From NCBI RefSeq assembly GCF_025558585.1, contig NZ_CP094723.1, forward strand, positions 1,488,001-1,552,000: a stretch of 64,000 bases of DNA. The letters run 5' to 3'. A program made the translations under genes and the position numbers. This DNA comes from Staphylococcus sp. IVB6214 (GTDB taxonomy: Bacteria; Bacillota; Bacilli; Staphylococcales; Staphylococcaceae). This document shows positions 12,948-21,584 of this stretch, piece by piece (the stretch's first letter is position 1; each line of letters opens with the position of its first letter). The notes under the pieces were generated by a model. The model saw nothing but the letters and a program-made list of their open reading frames with translations. It searched no databases and was not told where the DNA came from.

Positions 12948-13925
12948 ATGGACACAGCAACACATATAGCAATTGGTGTAGGTTTAACAGCACTTGCAAC
13001 GACTGACCCAACACTTAGTGAACACTTTGCTGCATCTGCTACCGTCATTATCACAGGATCTTTAATTCCTGATATAGATACTGTACTAAAATTAAAAAAT
13101 AACGCAACCTATATTACCCATCATAGAGGAATTACCCATTCGATTCCGTTCACGCTCTTGTGGCCCTTATTAATAACTTTTATCACCTATATATTTGTAT
13201 CAGGTGTACCACCACTACAAATTTGGATGTGGGCACAACTCTCTGTGGCACTTCATGTTTTCGTTGATATTTTCAACTCATATGGTACACAAGCTTTGCG
13301 TCCCTTCTCTAATAAATGGATACAGTTGAGTGTCATCAATACATTTGACCCGATTATATTCATTATTCTATTAACAGCGATTGTGTTATGGTCATTAGGT
13401 GGACAAGCATATCTCGTATTTGGTTCCGTTGTAATGATCCTGATTGCGTACTATATTTTACGTTTTGTCATGCGCAACTGGCTCAAAAAACAAGCATTGA
13501 ATCAAGTACAACATCTCGGTCGCCCTACAAAAGTATTTGTTGCGCCTACGATTCGTTTTATGCAGTGGCGCATTGCCATCCAAACAGAAACATATGACTA
13601 CGTTGGAAGAAGTTATGGCCGAAACATTGTTTTTAGTGACAAAGTAAAACGCCAACCGCTTCCAGACATCGACATGATGGAACCTGTTCGAACCGATCCA
13701 AATGTCCGTGCATTTTTAAATTTCTCGTCAATCTATCGTTGGCACATTGAATATATCGATGATGAAACGATTGAATTGCGACTGATTGATTTGCGCTATT
13801 TAAAAAATGGCCACTATCAGTTTGTAGCTATCGTACATTTAGATAAAGATTTACATGTTCTACATTCATTTACAGGGTGGGTCTTCAGTGAAGATAAGTT
13901 AATGAAAAAGCTATATGCCCACTAA
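12948..13925 (+). CDS. YfhP-family membrane-bound metal-dependent hydrolase (DUF457)
   Basis: 325 residues. The N-terminal half is a membrane domain of the DUF457/LexA-binding-inner-membrane-like metal hydrolase group. It has several hydrophobic segments and conserved polar motifs: THIAIG at the start, GSLIPDIDTV, and HHRGITHSIPF, which supply histidines and aspartates for a metal site. The C-terminal 120 residues are soluble. B. subtilis YfhP is the namesake and acts as a regulator next to yfhQ (mutY). The yfhP–mutY linkage is preserved here as a divergent pair. The catalytic activity is predicted from the family only. Confidence 0.8.
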   Translation: MDTATHIAIGVGLTALATTDPTLSEHFAASATVIITGSLIPDIDTVLKLKNNATYITHHRGITHSIPFTLLWPLLITFITYIFVSGVPPLQIWMWAQLSVALHVFVDIFNSYGTQALRPFSNKWIQLSVINTFDPIIFIILLTAIVLWSLGGQAYLVFGSVVMILIAYYILRFVMRNWLKKQALNQVQHLGRPTKVFVAPTIRFMQWRIAIQTETYDYVGRSYGRNIVFSDKVKRQPLPDIDMMEPVRTDPNVRAFLNFSSIYRWHIEYIDDETIELRLIDLRYLKNGHYQFVAIVHLDKDLHVLHSFTGWVFSEDKLMKKLYAH

Positions 13926-13939
13926 TCATAACGAACAGA

Positions 13940-13985
13940 AAACCCGATGGACTCCAATACAGATTGAAGTTCATCGGGTTTTTGT
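13940..13985. terminator. bidirectional terminator
   Basis: Stem AACCCGATG / CATCGGGTT with a 22-base loop, between the convergent yfhP-like gene and the ABC permease gene. A-run on the left and TTTTTG on the right. Confidence 0.8.
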
Positions 13986-13988
13986 ATG

Positions 13989-14795
13989 CTAATCGATTGT
14001 TTCTTCTTCCTCAACATTTGAATGACTATGTGAATGTTCGTTCGGTTTTAGTTGTGTCACATAATCTCTCAGTGCAAAGCTAAACACAATCATTAATCCC
14101 ATAAAACAGCAAAAGTATAAGTGATAACCTAAGTGATTCACTGCATCATGTCCGACGATAACGGATTGTTGCATGCCATTTACTAAGTAGTATAAAGGAT
14201 TCAGCATTAATAGGTGTTCCATCACACCTGTTACTTTATCTGGGAGATAGAATATTGGCAACAACAATAATAGTACAACAGAAATAATGATGTACAATTG
14301 ATTTAACTTAGGATATAGCATATAGATGATACCTAATAAAAATGACAATGTAATCATAAAAAAGAGACTCATCAAACTATAAAAGAAGACGCCAAACCAT
14401 GTTGTATCTGTATTGATAGATTTTGTAATAATCATAACAACCATTAATAGAAAAAGTGTCAGACCATACAGCAACCCAGATAGTGCAACATGTAAAAATG
14501 GGTTACTGTTAAAGTGTCTTGTCACATAATAATCTCTTGGAAATAATCGATAGTTATTATATATAGCAATCCAAATTACAGCAAACGTAATCAGACCAGT
14601 CAGTCGATAATTGATAGAAGCTTGTGTAATATCAATTGTCCCTAATATTTTGAAGGCTAGCACTGTGACGAACATAACTAAACTACTGACTAAAAACGTT
14701 AAAACAACCCATCTTTTATGCATCATGACACGATACAATGCATAGCGGAAATATCGAGGAATCTCATGAAAAAATTGAATGAAACGCTCTAACAT
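13989..14795 (-). CDS. ABC-2 type permease, teichoic-acid-exporter-like (TagG/TarG family)
   Basis: 268 residues with six predicted transmembrane helices in the ABC-2 permease pattern. The short amphipathic N-terminus (ERFIQFFHEIPRYFRYALYR) resembles that of TagG/TarG wall teichoic acid export permeases. The C-terminus is hydrophilic and rich in His, Ser and Glu. The ATP-binding partner is encoded 10 bp upstream (14806–16335), so the two form an operon and probably one complex. The partner's ATPase motifs are degenerate, so this pair is unlikely to be the essential TarGH exporter, which normally lies in the tar locus. Confidence 0.75.
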   Translation of the reverse strand: MLERFIQFFHEIPRYFRYALYRVMMHKRWVVLTFLVSSLVMFVTVLAFKILGTIDITQASINYRLTGLITFAVIWIAIYNNYRLFPRDYYVTRHFNSNPFLHVALSGLLYGLTLFLLMVVMIITKSINTDTTWFGVFFYSLMSLFFMITLSFLLGIIYMLYPKLNQLYIIISVVLLLLLPIFYLPDKVTGVMEHLLMLNPLYYLVNGMQQSVIVGHDAVNHLGYHLYFCCFMGLMIVFSFALRDYVTQLKPNEHSHSHSNVEEEETID

Positions 14796-14805
14796 CTGTG
14801 CTCAC

Positions 14806-16335
14806 CTACAATTCTATAAAAATCCATTGATGTGTTTTAAAATCGGCAATAAAATATCCCGCTTCTGTTTTGGCCGTCCATGTCTCTTCATCAATATGAT
14901 ATTTTTCTTTTAATTCTTGTTCTTTCACAATTGGAAAACGATACCCTATTAACTTATTTTGATCATTGAACAACATCGCAATCGGTTGTTGTAAGATTGG
15001 TTCAACATAGCGATTTTTCTTTTCTGGTACTAACTGTTCATTGACTTCACCATGTGATTTGTGCAGCTCTCCATTAAAATAATCAACATAATTGATATAG
15101 TTATCTTTCATAAAAGGCGCTAACGCATCTCTTTCAATTGGATTGTACAGGGCTGCCGGATTAAAATAATGAACATTCTCTTTAGCAATACGATAGTTTT
15201 TATCATTGTGTGTCACACGGTACGATCTTTTACTCTCTCCTGTAATTGTAACTATTGCATGTTGTGGTACTTTGACATCTGCCCCTTTTTGATGAAGTGC
15301 TGTCATTGTTGTTTGATCCGCATTCACAATGCCATATGCAAGTTTTTCAGTATATTGATGTTTCGGCTGATCTGTCAACGTATTATGGGATATATATTGT
15401 GTTGCATCTAACTTTCCTAAATTATTGAATATCAACAAACTCGACACGAACATCCCAGCAATAAAAATAGCTGTCCATGTCCATATACGTGCTAAAAAGA
15501 CAGGTGGTGTCGCATGATGATATCGCTCAATTCGTTTAAAGTTATACGTGACTTCTGGCATCTTTGAACGATTGCGTTTCCAATCCTCATCAAAATGATT
15601 TAACGCTTCTTGTGATGTTATGCTTAATCTATCTTGCATATGTTGTTCAAAGGCAGGTATAACTTGTTTAACATATCCTTCTTTGCGCAATTGCCCGTGC
15701 GATATCCACACGATATAGTTGCTGACCGCCTTAATTTTGTCCACATCGTTGTCTATCGCAACCCAAGTCAAACCTTCTTCAACATATTCCCGAACCATCT
15801 CTTTCGCTTTTTCAAAAAAACCTTGATCCAAATACGATAATATGTGACTTAAAATCACAACTTCAGCATTCGAGGAACGCGCAAGACTAAACATCAGTTG
15901 CGCATATTGCTCATCCGTCAAATCATGTATCCAATCGTTTTTCTGAGCATCTAGATGGGCATACTTTAATACTTGAATTGCTTTATGTTCAGGTACCTCG
16001 AATTCATAGAGTTGAATCACATCATTGATATAATCAATGACACGCACATGCTCTGCGAGTTTTTGATTCATATTTGCATAGAATAACGAAGCTTTACGAA
16101 CAATACGTCCTTTGTCAGGTAAGACTGTTCCCGCTAGAATCTCACCCACTAATGATTTGGAAGACGCTTCTTCACCGATGATCCCGAGCGCCTCACCTTG
16201 ATAAATATGTAACGTGATATTATTTAATTCAATATCTTCAGGTTGATAACTAAAGGGCTTTAGCACATTTTGTTTTTTTTGATTACGATAATAGTGCGTC
16301 ACATTGATCATCTTCAACACAATTGCATTGCTCAT
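14806..16335 (-). CDS. TagH-like protein with degenerate ABC ATPase domain and extracytoplasmic C-terminus
   Basis: 509 residues in three parts: an ABC ATPase-like domain (1–250), one transmembrane helix at about 290–310, and an extracytoplasmic domain of about 200 residues. That layout resembles B. subtilis TagH, which also has a C-terminal tail outside the membrane. The ATPase motifs are broken. The P-loop reads GIIGEEASSKS (51–61), keeping K60 but losing two glycines. The signature is LTDEQ instead of LSGGQ. The Walker B end reads VVILSHILSYLD, with no DE pair. ATP hydrolysis is therefore doubtful, and a structural or regulatory role is possible. It is transcribed with the permease gene 10 bp downstream. 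Its relatives are conserved at this place in staphylococci to my knowledge. Confidence 0.75.
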   Translation of the reverse strand: MSNAIVLKMINVTHYYRNQKKQNVLKPFSYQPEDIELNNITLHIYQGEALGIIGEEASSKSLVGEILAGTVLPDKGRIVRKASLFYANMNQKLAEHVRVIDYINDVIQLYEFEVPEHKAIQVLKYAHLDAQKNDWIHDLTDEQYAQLMFSLARSSNAEVVILSHILSYLDQGFFEKAKEMVREYVEEGLTWVAIDNDVDKIKAVSNYIVWISHGQLRKEGYVKQVIPAFEQHMQDRLSITSQEALNHFDEDWKRNRSKMPEVTYNFKRIERYHHATPPVFLARIWTWTAIFIAGMFVSSLLIFNNLGKLDATQYISHNTLTDQPKHQYTEKLAYGIVNADQTTMTALHQKGADVKVPQHAIVTITGESKRSYRVTHNDKNYRIAKENVHYFNPAALYNPIERDALAPFMKDNYINYVDYFNGELHKSHGEVNEQLVPEKKNRYVEPILQQPIAMLFNDQNKLIGYRFPIVKEQELKEKYHIDEETWTAKTEAGYFIADFKTHQWIFIEL

Positions 16336-16350
16336 CCGTGTAAACCCCTT

Positions 16351-16665
16351 CTACAATTTTAGTAATGACAATGGGAGACCTTCTTCAAATCTTGTACGAT
16401 TCAAACGGTATCCCCATGCAAATACACCTTTAAGACGTTCTACTTTAAAATGGTCATCCGATCCATCTAAAAGTGCATATATTTTGCCTAATTCAACGTC
16501 TTCTGGGTCAACTAAATAACTTTCAGCAATGACCACTTTATTTTGATAGACATCATATTCATTCATAATACCATTCATTTCAGCTTTACGCATTTTTTCC
16601 TTGTAGGTTTGTATTTCGTGAAATATTTCTTGTCGATTCATGTCACTTAGACGTTTATGATTCAT
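16351..16665 (-). CDS. YfhH family protein (DUF1811)
   Basis: About 104 residues, cytosolic, of unknown function. The family is recognised by MRKAEMNGIMNEYDVYQ and the C-terminal RLKGVFAWGYRLNR. I start at the ATG at 16665. An upstream GTG (16677) would add four residues; the ribosome binding site is weak for both (GTGGGA). The gene overlaps the 3' end of recX by 11 bp, so translational coupling is likely. The same recX–yfhH pairing occurs in Bacillus and other staphylococci. Confidence 0.82.
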   Translation of the reverse strand: MNHKRLSDMNRQEIFHEIQTYKEKMRKAEMNGIMNEYDVYQNKVVIAESYLVDPEDVELGKIYALLDGSDDHFKVERLKGVFAWGYRLNRTRFEEGLPLSLLKL

Positions 16666-17461
16666 CTTCAATCCCACTCTCTCTTATTTTTCGTTGGACA
16701 TCCTCATACGCATATCCTTTTCTTACGAGTGCTTCCATTGTTTTCATTGTTAATGTATATCCATTATAACGTTTCTGATATTTATTATAAATTTTCTCTA
16801 GATCACGTTGCAATAAGTTATCGATGATTTCTGGATCTTGTTGAAAATCTAACGCCTCAATGACGGAATGAATCGTATCCATCTGATATCCTTTTTGCAT
16901 CAATGACTGTTGCACTTGCTGTCTGATTTTTGCCACAGGACCTTTTTTTTGGCGAACTATTTTTTGTGCAACACGACAAATTTGTTCAAATGACTGCTCT
17001 TCCTTGTATTGCTCAACACCTGCTTCCAATAACGACCCTTCAATTCCCGCTTTGTATAACTTTTGTCGAAACACTTCAGGTCCCTTATCAGTCGTTCGCA
17101 ACATCGTGTTCTTTAAACTTTCAACATAATCTTCGTGATCAATTAAGCGGAGTCGTTCACAATAGGCAATCGCATTGGCAATCACTGATTCTGAATAATC
17201 TTTTCTCTCTAGGTGCGTACTTATTTCATGTCGTGTACGCTTGCGATGAGATAAATAATTAATCGCATCATTATTTGCTTGTTGTTGATGTTCTCTCTCA
17301 AGAATACGCTTCAATTGTGCATCGTCGACGATATCTCCCTTTTTCAAATTAAAATCAACAAGTGTATCGATTGAGATACCTGCCTTAAATTCACCATCAA
17401 TATAAAGGTTGAAACGCTCATGATGTTTTTTTTGAACTTCAATTTTTGAAATTGTCGCCAT
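16655..17461 (-). CDS. recX: RecX, RecA regulatory protein
   Basis: Modulates RecA filament assembly during recombination and SOS. 268 residues, all helical, built of repeated three-helix units. Motifs visible include INYLSHRKRTRHEI, L..RLIDHEDYVES and KGPEVFRQKLYKAGI. The Gram-positive form is longer than the enterobacterial one, as here. The start is the ATG at 17461, with GAGAGGTGAT upstream; the ATG six codons earlier overlaps that ribosome binding site. It is followed by an overlapping yfhH gene. sgtB lies upstream on the same strand but is separated by its own terminator. Confidence 0.93.
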   Translation of the reverse strand: MATISKIEVQKKHHERFNLYIDGEFKAGISIDTLVDFNLKKGDIVDDAQLKRILEREHQQQANNDAINYLSHRKRTRHEISTHLERKDYSESVIANAIAYCERLRLIDHEDYVESLKNTMLRTTDKGPEVFRQKLYKAGIEGSLLEAGVEQYKEEQSFEQICRVAQKIVRQKKGPVAKIRQQVQQSLMQKGYQMDTIHSVIEALDFQQDPEIIDNLLQRDLEKIYNKYQKRYNGYTLTMKTMEALVRKGYAYEDVQRKIRESGIEDES

Positions 17462-17560
17462 CCTATCACCTCTCTCCATATACTCGGTCTAATTATTTCA
17501 TTATAGTTAATTATTCGATTTGACACATGCAAAACACATATAATGTACGGATTTATAACC

Positions 17561-17609
17561 AAAAAGAAATCCCACATATCCAATTATAAATCATGGTGTT
17601 CTGTGGGAT
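17561..17609 (-). terminator. terminator of sgtB
   Basis: On the minus strand ATCCCACA pairs with TGTGGGAT and is followed by TTCTTTTT. It lies about 30 bases after the sgtB stop codon. Confidence 0.75.
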
Positions 17610-17638
17610 AAAGTTCAAAAGAGACTTTACGAAATATG

Positions 17639-18448
17639 TTATGAGGCACCTAATTGTTGCAGTGCTTCCGTATATTGTGTTTCTGTGATATAACCTTGCT
17701 GTTTCATCTTTTCCAATGTTGACTTTGTGCGATTGACAAATGATGGTGACATATCATTGACACGGTATACTGATGGTGCATTGACCTTACTCGCCAGGAT
17801 TGCACTTTGTAAAACGGTAATTTGTGGGAGATTCGTATTATTGACATTTGTCGTCGTGCCAAAATAATAATTGGCAGCCGATTCAATCGTATAGCTATTA
17901 TCACCAAAGAAGATGTTATTCAAATAATAGCTCAAGATTTCATCTTTTTCATATTCATCTTCTACACGCCATGCGACAAACATTTCCTTTAGCTTTCTTG
18001 TCATCGTCTGTTGATTATCGTAATAATAATTTTTAACTAATTGCTGGGTTATTGTACTTCCCCCTTGCAGTTGATCCGGATCTTTAATCGATGAAAAAAT
18101 CGCTCGGATACTCCCTTTAAAATCGACACCATGATGTTTATAAAAGCGTCTATCTTCCACCGCAACAAAAGCGCCTTTTGTATAGCTCGGCATTGCTTCA
18201 GCATCTACATACGTCGCTTTTTGTTCAATTTGAGACAAGTCCGACACATCTGCTCTTTGTGATAGGAAGAACATGACTCCAATAAATAAAAGCGCAATGA
18301 CTATTAATGTAAGAAGCAAAGTACGAAAAATTCGTCTCGGTCTTTTTTTACTTGGTGGTGTTCCAACTGGGCGATAATACGTATTGTAGTGCGGCTCATT
18401 TTTAGCATATGGCTGTTGGCTTCGTGCTATTCGGTCAGATCTTTTCAT
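17639..18448 (-). CDS. sgtB: SgtB/Mgt, monofunctional peptidoglycan glycosyltransferase
   Basis: Polymerises lipid II into glycan strands (family GT51). There is a short basic cytosolic tail, one transmembrane anchor at about residues 40–62, and the catalytic domain outside the membrane. Motifs in order: [12 protein letters not shown] with the catalytic Glu, [21 protein letters not shown], and [14 protein letters not shown] with the second Glu. The start is the ATG at 18448, giving MKRSDR as in S. aureus Mgt; AGTAGGTC lies about ten bases upstream. 269 residues, the same as the S. aureus protein. In S. aureus this gene responds to VraSR, whose operon is also in the window. Confidence 0.95.
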   Translation of the reverse strand: MKRSDRIARSQQPYAKNEPHYNTYYRPVGTPPSKKRPRRIFRTLLLTLIVIALLFIGVMFFLSQRADVSDLSQIEQKATYVDAEAMPSYTKGAFVAVEDRRFYKHHGVDFKGSIRAIFSSIKDPDQLQGGSTITQQLVKNYYYDNQQTMTRKLKEMFVAWRVEDEYEKDEILSYYLNNIFFGDNSYTIESAANYYFGTTTNVNNTNLPQITVLQSAILASKVNAPSVYRVNDMSPSFVNRTKSTLEKMKQQGYITETQYTEALQQLGAS

Positions 18449-18650
18449 GCATGTTGACCTACTTTCTCTAGTCTTATTATTCAAAGTGTATCAAGACTTT
18501 ATCATTTAATCTATACTATACGATTAAAATCAGTCTCCAGCATGAGAATAAACGTATCAATCACCTTGAATATGATTGACAGAATGTCTTAATTTCTTAA
18601 AAAGTGGGTATATAATGAGTAGTCTTATTTTAAGAAAGGAAGTATGTTGT

Positions 18651-20396
18651 ATGTCAAAAGTAAAAGCGAATATGGGATTAATTCGTGCATTAGAAGCTTG
18701 GGATATTGATCACGTATACGGTATTCCGGGTGACTCCATCGATGCGGTCGTAGATGGGTTAAAAGCGGCGGAGTCTCGCATTAAATTTGTTCATGTACGC
18801 CATGAAGAAGTTGCAAGTCTTTCTGCAGCTGCTTATACAAAATTAACCGGAAAAATTGGTGTTGCTTTAAGTATTGGTGGACCCGGTGCGATTCATCTCT
18901 TGAACGGGATGTATGATGCAAAAATGGATAACGTCCCTCAGCTAATTCTTGCTGGACAAGCGGATAGCGACCAACTCGGTACAAAAGCATTCCAAGAGGT
19001 GAACTTAACACACTTATTCGAAGATGTTGCTGTGTACAATTATCAACTGAACGATAGCGATGCCCCTCGCATATTCGACATTGTTGATGAGGCAATTCGC
19101 ACAGCTTATGAAAAAAATGGTGTCGCCGTCTTAACATTGCCTAACAACATTTTAAATACAAAAATTAATGCTGATTTCCCTGACAGTGTAGATCAGTCAT
19201 TGCCAACTGTACAAATGGCATCAGCACATCAAATTGAAAATGCCGCTACACTGCTTAAAAACAGCAAAAAACCTGTTGCACTCGTAGGGCTTGGTGCCAA
19301 ACATGCGAAAGATGAAGTTCGTACATTGATTGAGAAATTGAAAATCCCAACGATGGTGACGCTTCCTGCAAAAACAGTTGTAAGTGATGCTCACCCATAC
19401 AATTTGGGGAATATCGGCAAGATTGGAACAAAGCCATCCTATCAAGCAATGCAAAGTGCTGACTTGCTAATCTTAATTGGTACGAACTATCCGTACGTAA
19501 ATTATTTGCCTAAAAAAGATATTAAAGCCATTCAAATTGATATCAATCCTGACGCTATTGGCCATCGATTCAATATTGATGCACCAATTGTCGGTGATAC
19601 AAAAACAGCCTTACAGTTACTCATTGATGCTGTCGAAACAGTCGAAAAACGACCATTCTTGAATGAAATGTTAGATCATAAACAAACTTGGGATCAATGG
19701 ATGCAAGAAGATGCCCAAAATACATCTGAACCGATTCGTCCAGAGCGACTTATGGATGCAATCAACAAGGTCATTACACCTGACAGCGTGATTGCCACAG
19801 ATGTCGGAACTTCAACTGTTTGGTCTACACGTTACTTGAAATTATCAACAAGCAATCACTTTATTACATCAAGCTGGCTTGGTACGATGGGCTGTGCCCT
19901 ACCAACTGCCATCGCATCACGCATCGCTTTTCCTGAACGTCAAGTCATTGCGATTACTGGTGATGGTGCATTTGAAATGGTGATGCAAGACTTTGCGACT
20001 GCCGTGCAATACCATCTTCCAATGGTGATTTTCGTCTTGAACAATCAAGAACTATCATTCATTAAATATGAGCAACAAGCTGCAGGAGAACTGGAATATG
20101 GTATTTCATTCAGTGATATGGATTTTGCGAAGTTTGCTGAATTATGCGGTGGTATCGGTTATACGTTGAAAGATCCAGAAGACATCGACGCTATTGTGCA
20201 AACAGCAGTACAACAACATAAACCAGTTGTTGTCAATGTATATGTAGACCCAAATGCTGCTCCTCTTCCAGGTAAAATTTTACCAGAAGAAGCGAAGAAC
20301 TATGCAAAATGGGCATATCGAAGCTTAACAGAAGATGGCAAAGTTGTGATTGATGAGATGCCACCTATGTCAACAGCTGCTAAACGCTTTTTATAA
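18651..20396 (+). CDS. pyruvate oxidase (CidC/PoxB-like, ThDP- and FAD-dependent)
   Basis: Oxidatively decarboxylates pyruvate. In staphylococci CidC makes acetate and CO2, passing electrons to menaquinone. 581 residues with the three-domain ThDP enzyme fold: an N-terminal pyrimidine-binding domain with the catalytic Glu in HVRHEEVASLSA, a central FAD domain (VALVGLGA), and a C-terminal pyrophosphate domain with GDGAFEMVMQD…NN. The start is ATG 18651, with AAAGGAAG upstream; earlier in-frame ATGs lack a site. In S. aureus cidC lies in the cidABC operon elsewhere. Here the gene stands alone between sgtB and a PfpI gene, with no cidA/cidB beside it, so it may be cidC relocated or a paralogue. 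Confidence 0.9.
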   Translation: MSKVKANMGLIRALEAWDIDHVYGIPGDSIDAVVDGLKAAESRIKFVHVRHEEVASLSAAAYTKLTGKIGVALSIGGPGAIHLLNGMYDAKMDNVPQLILAGQADSDQLGTKAFQEVNLTHLFEDVAVYNYQLNDSDAPRIFDIVDEAIRTAYEKNGVAVLTLPNNILNTKINADFPDSVDQSLPTVQMASAHQIENAATLLKNSKKPVALVGLGAKHAKDEVRTLIEKLKIPTMVTLPAKTVVSDAHPYNLGNIGKIGTKPSYQAMQSADLLILIGTNYPYVNYLPKKDIKAIQIDINPDAIGHRFNIDAPIVGDTKTALQLLIDAVETVEKRPFLNEMLDHKQTWDQWMQEDAQNTSEPIRPERLMDAINKVITPDSVIATDVGTSTVWSTRYLKLSTSNHFITSSWLGTMGCALPTAIASRIAFPERQVIAITGDGAFEMVMQDFATAVQYHLPMVIFVLNNQELSFIKYEQQAAGELEYGISFSDMDFAKFAELCGGIGYTLKDPEDIDAIVQTAVQQHKPVVVNVYVDPNAAPLPGKILPEEAKNYAKWAYRSLTEDGKVVIDEMPPMSTAAKRFL

Positions 20397-20471
20397 CTTT
20401 AAAAACGATTTGAAAATAAAAAATAATGTCTCATATCATATATGAAGATATGCTCTTATAAATTTGCACCT

Positions 20472-20508
20472 AAAAAACCGCAATGCCTAAAAAGACATTG
20501 CGGTTTTT
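20472..20508. terminator. bidirectional terminator
   Basis: Stem AAAACCGCAATG / CATTGCGGTTTT with a 10-base loop, A-run before and T-run after, between convergent genes. Confidence 0.88.
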
Positions 20509-20523
20509 CGCTTATTCAAATTA

Positions 20524-21039
20524 TTATTTTAGTTGATTTTGAATTTCACGGTTAAAGTCACCTAAGTCATCAGGTGTACGGCTTGTTACGATGTTGCGAT
20601 CTACAACAACAGATTGATCCACAACTGTTGCACCTGCATTTTGTAAGTCTTTACGAACATTAAGTACTGCTGTTACTGTTCTATTAGTCAGTGCGTCTGT
20701 ATCTATAAGGATTTGTGGTCCGTGACAAATAGCAAACACAGGTAAGTCAGCTGTCATAAAGTGTGCAGCGAATTTACCATATCGCCCTTCTTCATCTCCA
20801 CGTAAATGGTCAGGTGAAAAGCCACCAGGTAATAGTAATGCATCATAATCTTCTGGTTTTGCATCTGCAATACTTACATCAGCGACTGCTTTCTCGCCAT
20901 GCTTACCATTAATCGTTGCACCCTCTGTATCACCGATAATTACGACTTTATGTCCCGCTGCTTCAATCGCTTCCGCTGGACTCGTTAATTCGATATCTTC
21001 AAATTCATCTGCTAATAATACTGCAACTTGTTTCGTCAT
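20524..21039 (-). CDS. DJ-1/PfpI family protein (YhbO-like glyoxalase/protease homologue)
   Basis: 171 residues of the DJ-1/PfpI superfamily. Members have been described as intracellular proteases, methylglyoxal-detoxifying or stress proteins. The nucleophile elbow is [10 protein letters not shown] with the reactive cysteine; the acidic partner is in [11 protein letters not shown] near the N-terminus, and the glycine-rich [12 protein letters not shown] follows. GAAAGGTGAG precedes the ATG. A single-gene unit. Which of the proposed activities applies cannot be decided from the sequence. Confidence 0.87.
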   Translation of the reverse strand: MTKQVAVLLADEFEDIELTSPAEAIEAAGHKVVIIGDTEGATINGKHGEKAVADVSIADAKPEDYDALLLPGGFSPDHLRGDEEGRYGKFAAHFMTADLPVFAICHGPQILIDTDALTNRTVTAVLNVRKDLQNAGATVVDQSVVVDRNIVTSRTPDDLGDFNREIQNQLK

Positions 21040-21123
21040 AAATACTCACCTTTCTTCATTTCTTGATGTTTTACATTTAACCGATAATCATCTCAATTAA
21101 ACATAATTAAAGAAATTTTTTAA

Positions 21124-21285
21124 TTAATGACGTAATTGATTTACTTTTTCTTCAAGTTGATCTAACAACGCAATCCATTCATCAATATCTGCCACTTCAA
21201 CTTCATCTGGGTTAACATGTGACATCTCCTCAATAAATTGTGATAAACGTTCCTTCACTTGATTAATTGTTTGTGGTTCTTTCAT
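21124..21285 (-). CDS. SE1561-family small conserved staphylococcal protein
   Basis: A 53-residue acidic helical protein beginning MKEPQTINQVKERL and ending EKVNQLRH. It matches my memory of the short SE1561 family found at this place in staphylococci. No membrane segment and no known function. The ATG at 21285 has GGAG about 11 bases upstream. It lies alone between the PfpI gene and yfkAB. Confidence 0.7.
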   Translation of the reverse strand: MKEPQTINQVKERLSQFIEEMSHVNPDEVEVADIDEWIALLDQLEEKVNQLRH

Positions 21286-21584
21286 ACGAATGTCTTCTCC
21301 TTTAATGTAATTGAACTTAGTTTCATAGGTTCAGGCATATGATACTAATCCTATGTGTAATGACTCGAATCTTTTATGATTCTATTTTATCAAGAATAAC
21401 TACAATTATTTTTTACTTCTTAATTTTATCATATCAAATAGATCATGATTTTAAAAATAAAGATTGATTTGACAAAAAGGCGAAAGAATTGGAAAATGAA
21501 ATGTCGTGAGCATAAATACATTAACAATTATAAAACTTTAGCGTTATCAGTTTGATACCGTCTAAGAAAGAAGGAATCTGACAA
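21286..21584. other. intergenic region, no gene seen
   Basis: About 300 AT-rich bases between the divergent SE1561-like and yfkAB genes. It presumably holds both promoters. I found no convincing -35/-10 pair or hairpin. Confidence 0.5.

Noticed and set aside
17344..17583. 79-codon minus-strand frame upstream of recX
   Set aside because: It crosses the sgtB terminator and overlaps the recX start in another frame; no ribosome binding site.
18576..18616. TTGACA and TATAAT upstream of the pyruvate oxidase gene as one promoter
   Set aside because: They are 29 bases apart, far too long for sigma-A; a different -35 must be used if the TATAAT is real.
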